Below are positions 33,605 to 42,545 of a stretch of 64,000 bases of DNA, in pieces (positions within the stretch are counted from its first letter, which is position 1; each line of letters opens with the position of its first letter). The position numbers were made by a program, and so were the translations under genes. A model generated the notes under the pieces. It was not told the DNA's origin. It did no database searches and saw only the letters and a list, made by a program, of their open reading frames with translations. This DNA is from an uncultured Naasia sp. GTDB taxonomy: Bacteria; Actinomycetota; Actinomycetes; Actinomycetales; Microbacteriaceae. The stretch spans positions 248,001 to 312,000 of the forward strand of contig CAJYYA010000010.1 in NCBI GenBank assembly GCA_913778905.1, written 5' to 3'.

Positions 33605-34789
33605 CTAGCTGCCGGCCTTGCGACGCTTAGTGAGAACGGCGCGGGTGATGAAGAGGATCGCGGCCAGGACGATCAGGCCTCCGGCGATGAGGAATGCGGT
33701 GCCGCCGTTGAATCCGGTCTCCGCGAGCTTCGGGGTCACCGCCGCCGGAGCCGGCTCGAGAGTGGGAACCGGCGCCGGGAAAGCCGCTTCGATGGCGCTC
33801 GACACCTGGGCGGTGAGGAAGGCGACGCCCGCTGCGTTCGGGTGCAGCGACCCCGGGAAGCCGATCGTGACCCGGTTCATGTACGGGTCTTCCGAGCACG
33901 CGCTATGCGAGAGCGTCGGGGTCAGGTTGTCGACGAATGTGAAACCGGCCGCAGCCGCCCGGGCAGCGAGCACCTGGTTGAGCGTGACCTCGACCTGGTG
34001 GAGGTACTCGACATCGACGTTCGTGTAGGGGAGGCCGTTCGCAAAGGGAGCGTCCAGACCGTTCAACACCGGCGCGAAGCACCCGGCCGCAGGCGTGTTA
34101 GCGGCGTCAGGGAAGATCGCCGGATAGCCGACGACGATGACCTTCGCGTTCGGAGCAGCAGCGCGGACGGCCACGTAAGCCTCTCCGATGTCCCCCGCCA
34201 CGTTCTGGACAATCTGAGCGGAGACGGTGTCGACTCCGTTCACGACCAGGAAGCTTTTGCAGTTCGGGTCGGTGAACGAGGGCTGAACCGGATTGGGACC
34301 CCACACCGGCCCGTCGGCGCGCTGAGCAAGGCACGCCTGCGCGAGAGCGGTGAATCCCGCGTCGATTCCTCCGACGCTGATGGTCACGACGTCGGTGTCA
34401 GCACTGAGCGCGTCGGTCTGAACAGGCACGGTCGTGGGCGGAGTGCCGCCGTCGGACTGAGCGGTCTCATCGATGTTAGCCGCTCTGGCGTTGCTGCAGC
34501 TGACGTCGGCGGTGAGGTCGAGGCCGAGGTTCGCGGCAACCTGGTGCGGAAAGTTCGCGGACGACTGTCCGCAGAACTCGGCCGGCTGGCCGGTCAACGG
34601 AGTCTGCCCGAGGCCGGCGGCGTAGGAGTCGCCCAGCGACACGTACTCGAGGGAGACCGTCTCATCGGCGGGAGCCTGAGACGGGAGAGCGGAAGCGGCC
34701 AGCGCAGGCGAGCCCAGCAGCATGGCGCCGGCGACAGCGATGACGCCGACGAGCCCGAAGGGGCGAAGGGGGGAAGAAGTCACGCGCAA
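33605..34789 (-). CDS. Wall-anchored SGNH/GDSL lipase-like protein
   Basis: 394 aa. A signal peptide (to about residue 31) is followed by a SEST-like SGNH domain with the nucleophile in VSLGDSYAAGLG (~50-61) and the His/Asp block SLHPNAAG (~311-318). Block III reads SVGGIDAGF; most relatives have GGND, so the oxyanion-hole Asn is replaced by Ile. The C-terminus is LAETG, a hydrophobic helix and KRRK, a sortase-type anchor. It is probably a surface esterase, with altered activity if the substitution matters. TTG 34789 has AGGT upstream; GTG 34783 is the alternative start. Confidence 0.8.
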   Translation of the reverse strand: MRVTSSPLRPFGLVGVIAVAGAMLLGSPALAASALPSQAPADETVSLEYVSLGDSYAAGLGQTPLTGQPAEFCGQSSANFPHQVAANLGLDLTADVSCSNARAANIDETAQSDGGTPPTTVPVQTDALSADTDVVTISVGGIDAGFTALAQACLAQRADGPVWGPNPVQPSFTDPNCKSFLVVNGVDTVSAQIVQNVAGDIGEAYVAVRAAAPNAKVIVVGYPAIFPDAANTPAAGCFAPVLNGLDAPFANGLPYTNVDVEYLHQVEVTLNQVLAARAAAAGFTFVDNLTPTLSHSACSEDPYMNRVTIGFPGSLHPNAAGVAFLTAQVSSAIEAAFPAPVPTLEPAPAAVTPKLAETGFNGGTAFLIAGGLIVLAAILFITRAVLTKRRKAGS

Positions 34790-34882
34790 TGGTGACCTAC
34801 CTGCGGGGTACTGCGCCAGAGCGACGCGCCGACTGGGGCGCCGATCCGGAGACCGCCGGCTTGCTTCGCCCCGCGTGATTCC

Positions 34883-35482
34883 TCAGGACGCTGACGCCTG
34901 CTCCCGATGAGCTGTCTCGTCGAGGAAACGACGTGCGTTCGCGCGCCTGCGGATCGCGAAGAGCATGGCTCCGACGAGCACGACGGATGCGAAGCAGATC
35001 GTGGCGAGTGCGAGCAGCCGACGTTCGGCGTCGAACAGATCGGTCGACCGCATGACGATCAGCGCCCCCAGAATCGCGCCCACCGATGCCACCTCAGCCA
35101 GGGCACTGAAAAACGTGATCCGAGCCAGATAGCGGCCCCGAGCGGTTTCGTCGGCAGTGAGTTCCAGTTCGCGACCGCGGAGCACCCGGTACTTGAGTCG
35201 AGCGACCTCATCGTCCGTCCCGTAGAGAGCCGAGCGACTCCGGCTGGCCGCCCTCATCGAGCCGGGCATCCAGGCGACCGCGACACCCATGAGACTCACT
35301 CCCACCCAATTCGCTATCACCGAGACATCGAACGGTTCGCCGTCACCGATCAAGGCGGAGAGCAGCATCCCGATCAGGAGTCCGAGCGCCGCGCCACCGG
35401 CCGCACCGACCACACCCCATCGGAGGAAGTCCTTGCCCCGCCACATCGGCTTGACGTCGACACCGGGCGGGGGAGCGGTCAC
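34883..35482 (-). CDS. Four-helix membrane protein of unknown function
   Basis: 199 aa. Four hydrophobic segments are visible (about 22-44, 55-72, 124-145, 158-178) with a charged cytoplasmic loop between the two pairs (YGTDDEVARLKYRVLRGRELELTADETARGRY). No motif identifies a family. ATG 35482. It stands between two surface-protein genes and could serve the envelope, but nothing in the sequence proves it. Confidence 0.6.
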   Translation of the reverse strand: MTAPPPGVDVKPMWRGKDFLRWGVVGAAGGAALGLLIGMLLSALIGDGEPFDVSVIANWVGVSLMGVAVAWMPGSMRAASRSRSALYGTDDEVARLKYRVLRGRELELTADETARGRYLARITFFSALAEVASVGAILGALIVMRSTDLFDAERRLLALATICFASVVLVGAMLFAIRRRANARRFLDETAHREQASAS

Positions 35483-35569
35483 GCGAGCCTCCTCGATTGC
35501 GGCCAGCCGAATGAGTCGGCTGACCGCAACCTAGCAGCGGTGACGGGGTCCGAGAGCGCCCCTCAGTCC

Positions 35570-37750
35570 TCACTCACCGCGGCGACGGCGGATCTGCAGG
35601 ATAAGGACGATCAGTCCGGCGATCAGCGCGGCGGCCGCGACGATGAGGTACGGCGAGCCGTCGAACCCGGTGCTCGGCAGCGACGGGTTCGGCTGCGGTC
35701 CCGGTTCCGGTCCGGGACCTGGACCGGGCGCCGTCTTGCTGTAGTCAAGGCTGACGGTGAGCACACCGGTCTCGCCGTAGACCGACACGATGGGCTCGGG
35801 GGTCACTGAGGACGACACCAGAGTGGCGAGTGCATTGGCCCCGTCGGACTCGAGGGTGGACCCGCAGGAGTAACCGACCGGGATCCCGCTGACGTAGCCC
35901 ACGCTGGTCCGCTCGGTGAGTCCGGCGGGGATGGTCACCGACACGGGGTCGATGCCCGCGTCTCCGCTCGTGCAGACGAGACGGACCGATCCCTCTCCCT
36001 GTAGCCCGGCACCCGCCCCGGTGGGTACGACGTCCACGCGGAACTCGCTCACCTGCAATCCGTACGTCTCAGTGAGCGTCAGAACGGACGTGGTGTCGGC
36101 CTGCACGGTGATGGACTCCGGCGAGACCGACGATCCGATGAAGGCAGCGCGATCATTACGCCCATCGACGGTCGAGACGACTCCGCAGACCGCCCCCACC
36201 GGAAGGCCGCGGAAGGTTCCGACTCGGGTGGTTCCGGTGGACCCGGCTGCGAGCGCGACGTCACGCACGACGGTCGCCGATCCGACGACGCACGTGGCTC
36301 GGGCGTCGATCCCCGATTGCAACCCTGCGGCCGCGCCATCGACGCGCACATCGATGGCGAGCGTGCCCGTCGGAGCCACCGGCACGCTGTACTCGTCGGC
36401 GAGAAGCACCTCCGACGTCGCTCCGGACGCGATGACGACGGGCGCGGCGGGGGTGAGCACCGATGAGGAGAGCGTGGCGGACGCGTTCGATCCATCAGCT
36501 GTCTGAACCGTCTCGCAGGATGCGCCGTCGACGATGCCGTCGAGGCGCACGAGCAGGCGGGTACCGGACTCCGTGCGAGCCGGCACCGTGAGGTTCCGGC
36601 TGAGCTCCCATCCCCCGAGAGTGCAGGTGACGGTGACGGCGATGGCGCCCTGGTCGCCACCGGCCTCACCGGCGATCGAGACGCTCAGCTCATACGCGCC
36701 CGCAGCAGGGGGAACCAGCGTGCCCGCCGCGCGGAGGGTCACGGTCGAGTCGGTGGCCGCGATCAATTTCTGAGCCTCGGTGCGCGGGGGGTTGGCACCG
36801 TCGTAGAGGAAGACGTTGCCGGCCGGGACGGTGGCGGTCGCCGAGAGGACGAAGCCCTGGTTGGCGACAGCCGGGTCGTAGCCGATGTAGAGCTGCTGGC
36901 CGTTCGAGACCGAGGCCCCCGGGGTGAGCGGTCGCCGGCCTGCAGCGTCCGTGAACACCTCGGTGTCTGCGTTGATGGCGATGGTCGACTGGGCGACACT
37001 GCCGCCGACGGTGTACGGGCCGAAGGGGGTGCCGGGGGTGGGCGTCCCACTTGTCGGCGGGGTGACCGTCAGCGTGGGCTGGACGGGCGGAGCGGGCGTC
37101 GGGTCGACGGCGGCCTGCGCCGCCTCGACGATCGACTTCACGGCTTGGCGCTCCGTGGGGTAGAAGCGATTGACCACGAAGCCGTCCGTGAAGTACCAGA
37201 TGGCACCCTGGACCGCACGCACCTTCTGCGAGGCGCTTCCCGCGACGGGCTGGGCGGGTTCCTGCGGGTAGTAGTTCTGCAGGATCCACTGCACGTAGGG
37301 GAGGTTCGGGACGTTCGCCTCGGTCCACGAATCGAGCTCGTAGTGCACGCCCACGGTCGTGTCGGTGTCGAGGTCGATGCAGTAGGTGGCGACGCGGTCG
37401 TTCGCCCCCGTTCCGGTGGAGAGGATGAGCTGCGCGGTCGTGACCGACCGCTGATCCTGTAATCCGCTGGTGGGGTAGGGGGTCGTCGCCTGAACCCCGG
37501 GCACCTGGCCGCCGTAAAGACCGCTCGAATTCTCGAGGGCGACGATGGTGCTCTCGGTCGTGGCGGACGGCGGGTTGGTGTCGGGGTCCAGGCCCAGTCC
37601 CGGTGCGGCGAGAGCGGGTCCGCCGCTCATGACGACCGACCCGGTCAATGCGAGAAGAACACCCACCAGCGTGACGACGCCGAAACGGCGGACCGCGCCG
37701 TCTCGCCGAATGTTGCGTCCCGCCGAGGATCGACTGCCGCGAATGTCCAT
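35570..37750 (-). CDS. Thioester-domain LPSTG-anchored surface adhesin
   Basis: 726 aa. Signal peptide to about residue 49. The thioester (TQXA-type) domain follows, with Cys124 in TYCIDLDTDT and Gln181 in VQGAIWYF; these residues form an internal Cys-Gln thioester in known members, which attach covalently to host or other surfaces. A Pro/Thr linker and three DUF5979-like Ig repeats come next, then a Pro/Gly-rich stretch, LPSTG, a hydrophobic helix and RRRRGE. Sortase should anchor it to peptidoglycan. ATG 37750 is chosen for GGGGGAAGC upstream and the signal peptide. The repeats resemble those of the giant protein at 14754. Confidence 0.85.
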   Translation of the reverse strand: MDIRGSRSSAGRNIRRDGAVRRFGVVTLVGVLLALTGSVVMSGGPALAAPGLGLDPDTNPPSATTESTIVALENSSGLYGGQVPGVQATTPYPTSGLQDQRSVTTAQLILSTGTGANDRVATYCIDLDTDTTVGVHYELDSWTEANVPNLPYVQWILQNYYPQEPAQPVAGSASQKVRAVQGAIWYFTDGFVVNRFYPTERQAVKSIVEAAQAAVDPTPAPPVQPTLTVTPPTSGTPTPGTPFGPYTVGGSVAQSTIAINADTEVFTDAAGRRPLTPGASVSNGQQLYIGYDPAVANQGFVLSATATVPAGNVFLYDGANPPRTEAQKLIAATDSTVTLRAAGTLVPPAAGAYELSVSIAGEAGGDQGAIAVTVTCTLGGWELSRNLTVPARTESGTRLLVRLDGIVDGASCETVQTADGSNASATLSSSVLTPAAPVVIASGATSEVLLADEYSVPVAPTGTLAIDVRVDGAAAGLQSGIDARATCVVGSATVVRDVALAAGSTGTTRVGTFRGLPVGAVCGVVSTVDGRNDRAAFIGSSVSPESITVQADTTSVLTLTETYGLQVSEFRVDVVPTGAGAGLQGEGSVRLVCTSGDAGIDPVSVTIPAGLTERTSVGYVSGIPVGYSCGSTLESDGANALATLVSSSVTPEPIVSVYGETGVLTVSLDYSKTAPGPGPGPEPGPQPNPSLPSTGFDGSPYLIVAAAALIAGLIVLILQIRRRRGE

Positions 37751-37947
37751 GCTTCCCCCTGAGTCCGATTCCCCCTGATCCGCTGGATCGAGTGAGCGCC
37801 GGGAACCCACCGGTGCTCGTTCAGGATCGTAGGGCGTGGCACGCCTGCCGTCGCTCTGACACGACGGTCGAGCGACCTCCTCGTCACCGGAGCGTGTCAC
37901 CCGACTGCGGAGTGTGGACGGAACACGGGGCGTGCCAAGCTGGGGCC

Positions 37948-39537
37948 ATGTCCGAGCAGCAGTCGTCGATGTCTCCGTCCTCTGTCCGGGTGCATGCTCC
38001 CGCCGGAACGTTCATCGGTCGCGACGCGGGTGCTGTGGCCGTCTGGAAGGGCATCCGCTACGCGCAGGCACCCGTCGGACCCTTGCGCTGGCGCGCCCCT
38101 CGGGCCGCTCCCGCAGCTGTCGAGCCGGTGGAGGCGTTCTCCTTCGGGGCGGCATGCCCTCAGGCGCGAAACCAGTTCCTCGATCTCGGAGACGGCGTCG
38201 AACTCGACGAAGACTGCCTGTTCCTCAACGTCTGGAGCCCCTCCTTCGAGGTCTCACCCGATGCCGACGAGAGCGACTCAGGAACGCCCCGCGCACTCCG
38301 CCCGGTGATGGTGTGGGTCCACGGGGGCGCGTACACATTCGGCGCCGCCAGCCAGGCGATCTACGACGGGGCCGCTCTGTCGTCATTCGGCGAGGTGGTC
38401 GTCGTCACGATCAACTACCGGCTGGGCGCCCTCGGCTTTCTCGAGCTATCGCCTTTCGTGATGGAAGGAACCACCGGCGAGCAGTTCGACACCAACCTCG
38501 GGCTGCGCGATGTGCTTCTCGCGCTGGAGTGGGTGCGCGACAACATCACGGCATTCGGCGGGGATCCGGACAACGTCACGCTGTTCGGCGAGAGCGCGGG
38601 AGCGGGAATGACCACCGCCCTGATGACCTCTCCCGCAGCGGAAGGGCTGTTCCACCGGGCCATCGCACAGAGCTCACCGGCATCGTCGATGTACGGGATG
38701 GATCGCGCCCAGTCGGTCGCCCGGAAGGTCTTGGCCGCCCTCGGCATGACCCCGGACCGGGTCGGCGAGCTGCGCGACCTGTCGGCGGACAGGATCGTCG
38801 AAGCCGCCACCCGCGTCTACAACTCCATCCCGTCCGAGGAGCCGGGGCTGCTCGCGTTCGCGCCCGTCGTCGATGGGGACCTGCTGCCCGAACACCCGAT
38901 CCGCGTCCTCCACGAGGGCCGCGCCCATCCGATCCCACTGATCATCGGAACCAACCGCGACGAAGCGACCCTCTTCAAGTTCATGAAGTCGCCGCTCGTG
39001 CCGATCACCGAGCCCACCATCACCGCGATGATGACGCAGCTCGCCACGGAGAATCCCGACGTCGTCCTGCCGTCCCGCGAACAGCTCCTGTCGGCATATG
39101 AGGGTGTGCGTCAGCGGGCGGTCGGGATGGGCATCGCGACGGACATCGGGTTCCGCATGCCCACGGTGTGGCTCGTCGACGGCCACTCCAAGATCGCTCC
39201 GACCTACCTCTACCGGTTCGATTGGGCGACGCCGATGCTCCGTCTGATCGGGATGAACGCCGCGCATGCGACAGAGCTGCCTTACGTATGGGGCAATCTC
39301 GACGTCAGCCGTCGCGATTTCACCTTCCGCCTCGGCGGTCGCCGAACGGGGCACGAGATCTCCGCCCGGATGCTCAGCTGGTGGACGCGTTTCGCTTCTC
39401 ACGGCACGCTCAATGACTGGCCCGCCTTCGGCGACGAGCGTTCGACGCTCATCATCGACAGGTCCGACCGCGTCGTGCACGACCTCGACGCGGCCATCAC
39501 CGCCAGCTGGGGCGCCCGCGCCCTCACGTTCGAGTAG
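37948..39537 (+). CDS. Type-B carboxylesterase/lipase
   Basis: 529-aa alpha/beta hydrolase. GKGIRYAQAPVGPLRW-like start (VWKGIRYAQAPVG), EDCLFLNVWSP, oxyanion loop WVHGGAYTFGAAS (~129-141) and nucleophile elbow FGESAGAG (~212-219) are type-B carboxylesterase signatures; the catalytic acid and His lie near TNRDEAT and AHATELPYVWG. It hydrolyses carboxylic esters in the cytoplasm, as no signal peptide is seen. ATG 37948. The gene is monocistronic. Confidence 0.92.
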   Translation: MSEQQSSMSPSSVRVHAPAGTFIGRDAGAVAVWKGIRYAQAPVGPLRWRAPRAAPAAVEPVEAFSFGAACPQARNQFLDLGDGVELDEDCLFLNVWSPSFEVSPDADESDSGTPRALRPVMVWVHGGAYTFGAASQAIYDGAALSSFGEVVVVTINYRLGALGFLELSPFVMEGTTGEQFDTNLGLRDVLLALEWVRDNITAFGGDPDNVTLFGESAGAGMTTALMTSPAAEGLFHRAIAQSSPASSMYGMDRAQSVARKVLAALGMTPDRVGELRDLSADRIVEAATRVYNSIPSEEPGLLAFAPVVDGDLLPEHPIRVLHEGRAHPIPLIIGTNRDEATLFKFMKSPLVPITEPTITAMMTQLATENPDVVLPSREQLLSAYEGVRQRAVGMGIATDIGFRMPTVWLVDGHSKIAPTYLYRFDWATPMLRLIGMNAAHATELPYVWGNLDVSRRDFTFRLGGRRTGHEISARMLSWWTRFASHGTLNDWPAFGDERSTLIIDRSDRVVHDLDAAITASWGARALTFE

Positions 39538-39594
39538 CTCGGCTGGGGGTGCGCGGGCACTCGGCACTCACCGCGCACGGAGGAGCGACACCTG

Positions 39595-40285
39595 ATGTGC
39601 CGCGACGAGCACGTCTCCTCTCCGCGCGGTTCTGTTCGATATCGATGGCACCCTGGTCGACTTCAACTACCTGCACATCGATGCATGGGCGCGGGCCTTC
39701 GATGGAGTGGACGAGGCGCCGCCCGCATCCGAGATCCACTCCGCGATGGGACTCGACTCCGGCAAACTCCTCGAACGGCTGCTCGGCGACGCGGCAGGCA
39801 GGCTCGGCGATGAGACCAAAGAGCTTCACAGCGGCTTCTATCGAGAGTCGTCGCAGCGGTTGCGTCGCTTCCGGAGAGTGAGCGAGCTGCTCACCGCGAT
39901 CCGCGAGCGAGGACTCCGCATCGTCCTCGCCAGTTCCGCACCGCAGGAGGAGCTCGACATCCTGCTGAAGGTACTCGACGTCGACGACCTGATCGACGAG
40001 ACGACCACGTCGAGCGACGTCGAGACCGCGAAACCCGAGCCCGACGTCATAGAGACGGCCCTCGAACGGGCCTGCGTAGATGCGAGCGAAGCCATCATGG
40101 TCGGCGACGCACGGTGGGATGTCGAGCCCGCAGCCCGAGCCGGGGTGGACACCATCGGAGTCCTGACCGGCGGTCGCAGCGAGACCGAGCTGAGAGAGGC
40201 GGGAGCTGTCGCGATCTACCGGGACCTGACCGATCTGCGCGAGCGCCTCGACGAAAGCCCGATCGGCGTTCGCGCCGTCGGGTGA
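39595..40285 (+). pseudogene. HAD-family hydrolase with frameshift after the start
   Basis: The complete HAD sequence (LFDIDGTLVDFNYLHIDAW ... GLRIVLASSAP ... AKPEPDVIETAL ... MVGDARWDVEPAARAG) is open from ~39596 to 40285, but its frame has no ATG, GTG or TTG before motif I. The natural start, ATG 39595 with AGGAG 9 nt upstream, is in another frame, so one extra base (or two lost) lies between 39597 and 39630. The track start at GTG 39707 would remove the catalytic DxD. Either the gene is inactive, the assembly has an indel, or a rare start codon is used. The protein is a PGM-like phosphatase of ~225 aa; substrate unknown. Confidence 0.7.
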
Positions 40286-40323
40286 GAGGACGGCGGCCGA
40301 GTCTTCGCCTCCCGACCCTCGCC

Positions 40324-40465
40324 GCTGAACGAATGCAGGGGTGCGCTGAACGAATGCAGGATCCGCCGGCCGAAATGCAGGACGGGTGACGAACAACCCG
40401 CGGAATGGCGCGCTTCTCGAGCTTCCGCGGATTGCCGAGTCCTGCATTCGGTAGGTGATTCCTGC
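40324..40465. repeat. Cluster of GAATGCAGG short repeats around a palindrome
   Basis: GCTGAACGAATGCAGG occurs at 40324 and 40345, and GCCGAAATGCAGG at ~40369. Reverse forms (CCTGCATTCGG, CCTGCATGTGG) lie at ~40442-40465. Between them CCGCGGAA and TTCCGCGG pair. The cluster occupies the convergent gap between the HAD and APC permease genes and may act as a terminator. Confidence 0.6.
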
Positions 40466-40505
40466 ATGTGGTCCACCGAGGGTCGCAGCCGCTCGAGTGG
40501 CCCGC

Positions 40506-41873
40506 TCAGGCCTTCTTGGCCTCGCGCTTCCGGCCTGCACGGGCGAGGAGGAAGAGGATGGTCCCGACGATCGTGTAGCCGATAGCGGTGAGCCAGACGG
40601 CGCCGGACTGCTGGGTCAGGAGCACGACGCTGGCGATGATCGCGATGATGGGAACGACCTTCGGCACCGAGAAATGTTTGTGGCCGACCTTGTCCTTCTT
40701 CAGGATCAGCACGCTGAGGTTCGCGGAGACGAAGACCAGCAGGAGCAGCAGCACGACGACCTCGGCGAGTGTGCCGACGTCTCCGACGAAGCTGAGGCCC
40801 ATGGTTGCGGCGCCGATCACGATGATCGACACCCACGGGGTGCGACGGTTGGGCAGCACCTTCTCGAAGACGGAGGGGAGCAGTCCGGTCTCGGCGAGGC
40901 CGTAGGAGACGCGGCTCGCCATCACCATGAAGAGCAGGGCGCCGTTGGCGATGGCGACGAGCGCGATGAGGCTGAACAGCCACGGCGGGATCGCGACACC
41001 GCTCGCGGATACGACGTCGAGCAACGGCCCGGTCGACTGCGCGAGCTCGGCTGGCGGCAACACGATGACCGCACCGATCGCGATGGCCAGGTACACGACG
41101 GCCGCCGTGCAGATCGCGCCGAAGAGGGCGCGGGGGTAGACCTTCGACGGGTTCCTCACCTCCTCGGCCATGTTCGCCGCAGCCTCGAAGCCGAGAAACG
41201 AGAAGAACGCCACGATCGATGCGGCGAAGGCGCCCTGCAGCGGAGCCACGTCGGGAGCGAATTCGAAGATGCGGCCCGGTTCGCCGTTGCCGCTGCCGAA
41301 GAACACCGCCGCGCAGAAGATGACGATGACCAACCCGCTGACCTCGATGACCGACGCGACCAGGTTCGCGGTGAGCGATTCCTTCACGCCTCGGAGATTG
41401 ATGAGGACGAGGGCGGAGATGAACACGATCGACGCGAGCACGGGGGAGACCGGCAGGACGGCGCTGAGGTAGTCCCCGGCGAACGCGTTGGTGAGAGCAG
41501 CCGCGGTGGTGATGCCGGACGACATCATTAGGAAACCGACGAGGAATGAGATGAACGGCTTCTTGAAGGCCCGCTCGGCGTATCGTGCGGCCCCGCCGGC
41601 GTGCGGGTACTTCGTGATCAGCTCGGCGTAGGTGCCCCCGGTGAGCAGGGCCAGGACGAGGGCGATCAGCAACGGTAGCCAGATCACACCGCCCACATCG
41701 GTGGCCATTGTGCCGACAAGAGTGTAGATACCGGCCCCGAGCGTGTCGCCGACGATGAACGCGAACAGCAGCGGCCCGGTGATCACCTGCTTCAGCTTCG
41801 TCGCGCCGCTCGCGCCCCCTCCGTCGGAGACGCTGGTGCTGCCGGTCGCGGGGACGCCTGCCTGCTCAGTCAT
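40506..41873 (-). CDS. APC-family amino-acid permease
   Basis: 455 aa with 12 hydrophobic helices. The first helix carries the APC marker GDTLGAGIYTLVG (~42-54). A second block reads FFSFLGFEAAANMAEEVRNPSKVYPRAL (~216-243). Both are typical of the cationic or general amino-acid transporters. A short Gly/Ser-rich N-terminus precedes the core. Substrate unknown. It is transcribed alone from ATG 41873. Confidence 0.9.
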   Translation of the reverse strand: MTEQAGVPATGSTSVSDGGGASGATKLKQVITGPLLFAFIVGDTLGAGIYTLVGTMATDVGGVIWLPLLIALVLALLTGGTYAELITKYPHAGGAARYAERAFKKPFISFLVGFLMMSSGITTAAALTNAFAGDYLSAVLPVSPVLASIVFISALVLINLRGVKESLTANLVASVIEVSGLVIVIFCAAVFFGSGNGEPGRIFEFAPDVAPLQGAFAASIVAFFSFLGFEAAANMAEEVRNPSKVYPRALFGAICTAAVVYLAIAIGAVIVLPPAELAQSTGPLLDVVSASGVAIPPWLFSLIALVAIANGALLFMVMASRVSYGLAETGLLPSVFEKVLPNRRTPWVSIIVIGAATMGLSFVGDVGTLAEVVVLLLLLVFVSANLSVLILKKDKVGHKHFSVPKVVPIIAIIASVVLLTQQSGAVWLTAIGYTIVGTILFLLARAGRKREAKKA

Positions 41874-41984
41874 CCGTCCACTTCAGCGAAGTGCAGGAAC
41901 CGACCGCAAATCCTCCGGGAGATTGCCAGGTTCGCGCTCGCCTCTATCTGTGAAAAGTTCGCTCACGTCCAATCAAATGGTCTT

Positions 41985-41990
41985 TACCCT
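41985..41990 (+). promoter_or_regulatory. -10 box TACCCT of a leaderless promoter (lipoprotein B)
   Basis: TACCCT is followed by 6 nt and ATG 41997. Confidence 0.5.
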
Positions 41991-41996
41991 GCCCGG

Positions 41997-42545
41997 ATGA
42001 ATATCTTCAGGTGGACGGCCTCCGTTGTGATCGCTTCCTGTGCACTGATGACAATCGGCTGTGCCCCAGGAGAAACAGCCAGCCTCAGCGGACCAATTTC
42101 TAGCACCCCGAATCCCGAACCGACGGAACCGACTGACGCCGACCTGATCTCGAGCGCCTCGAAGCTTCTCGAGGAGTACGGGCACCTCCTCTCTGACGTG
42201 GCCTCCGACCCTGCTCGGGATTCGTCGAAGCTTCATACCCTTCTGACGAAGAATGCCTTCCAAGTCATCGATAGCGACCTCCAGGAGATGTGGGCAGACG
42301 GCCGATACTTCAGCGGCTATCCCTCCTACACGAGCCTGCAGCTGATTCAACGATCACTCGACGGCGATGACTTCCAGGTCCTCGTGTGCAAAGATCTGTC
42401 GGCTGTGAGGGCCTTCCGCGCTGGGGCCGACATCACCCCGGTATCACGGGACAACATCCTCCCCATGGATATGGGGATAGTCCGAGAGCCCGAAGGTCTG
42501 AAGATAGACCGGACGGAAGACTGGGGCGGGCAAGACCCGTGTTGA
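41997..42545 (+). CDS. Secreted lipoprotein, cassette copy B
   Basis: 182 aa with a lipobox (LMTIGC, Cys ~21). The mature region follows the plan of the copy A lipoprotein: SASKLLEEYGHLL helix, then QVLVCKDLSAVRAFRAGADITPVSRD, and the last residue is Cys (GQDPC). Overall identity to copy A is low by eye, so the duplication is old or the two were acquired separately. The PKD gene overlaps its last 7 nt. The protein should sit on the outer face of the membrane and work with that partner. Function is unknown. Confidence 0.7.
   Translation: MNIFRWTASVVIASCALMTIGCAPGETASLSGPISSTPNPEPTEPTDADLISSASKLLEEYGHLLSDVASDPARDSSKLHTLLTKNAFQVIDSDLQEMWADGRYFSGYPSYTSLQLIQRSLDGDDFQVLVCKDLSAVRAFRAGADITPVSRDNILPMDMGIVREPEGLKIDRTEDWGGQDPC

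Noticed and set aside
39707-40285. HAD gene starting at GTG 39707 as an intact gene
   Set aside because: This start removes the catalytic DxDGT motif, which is present just upstream in the same frame.
40324-40465. CRISPR or phage attachment site
   Set aside because: Too few copies, no regular spacing, no integrase and no tRNA beside it.
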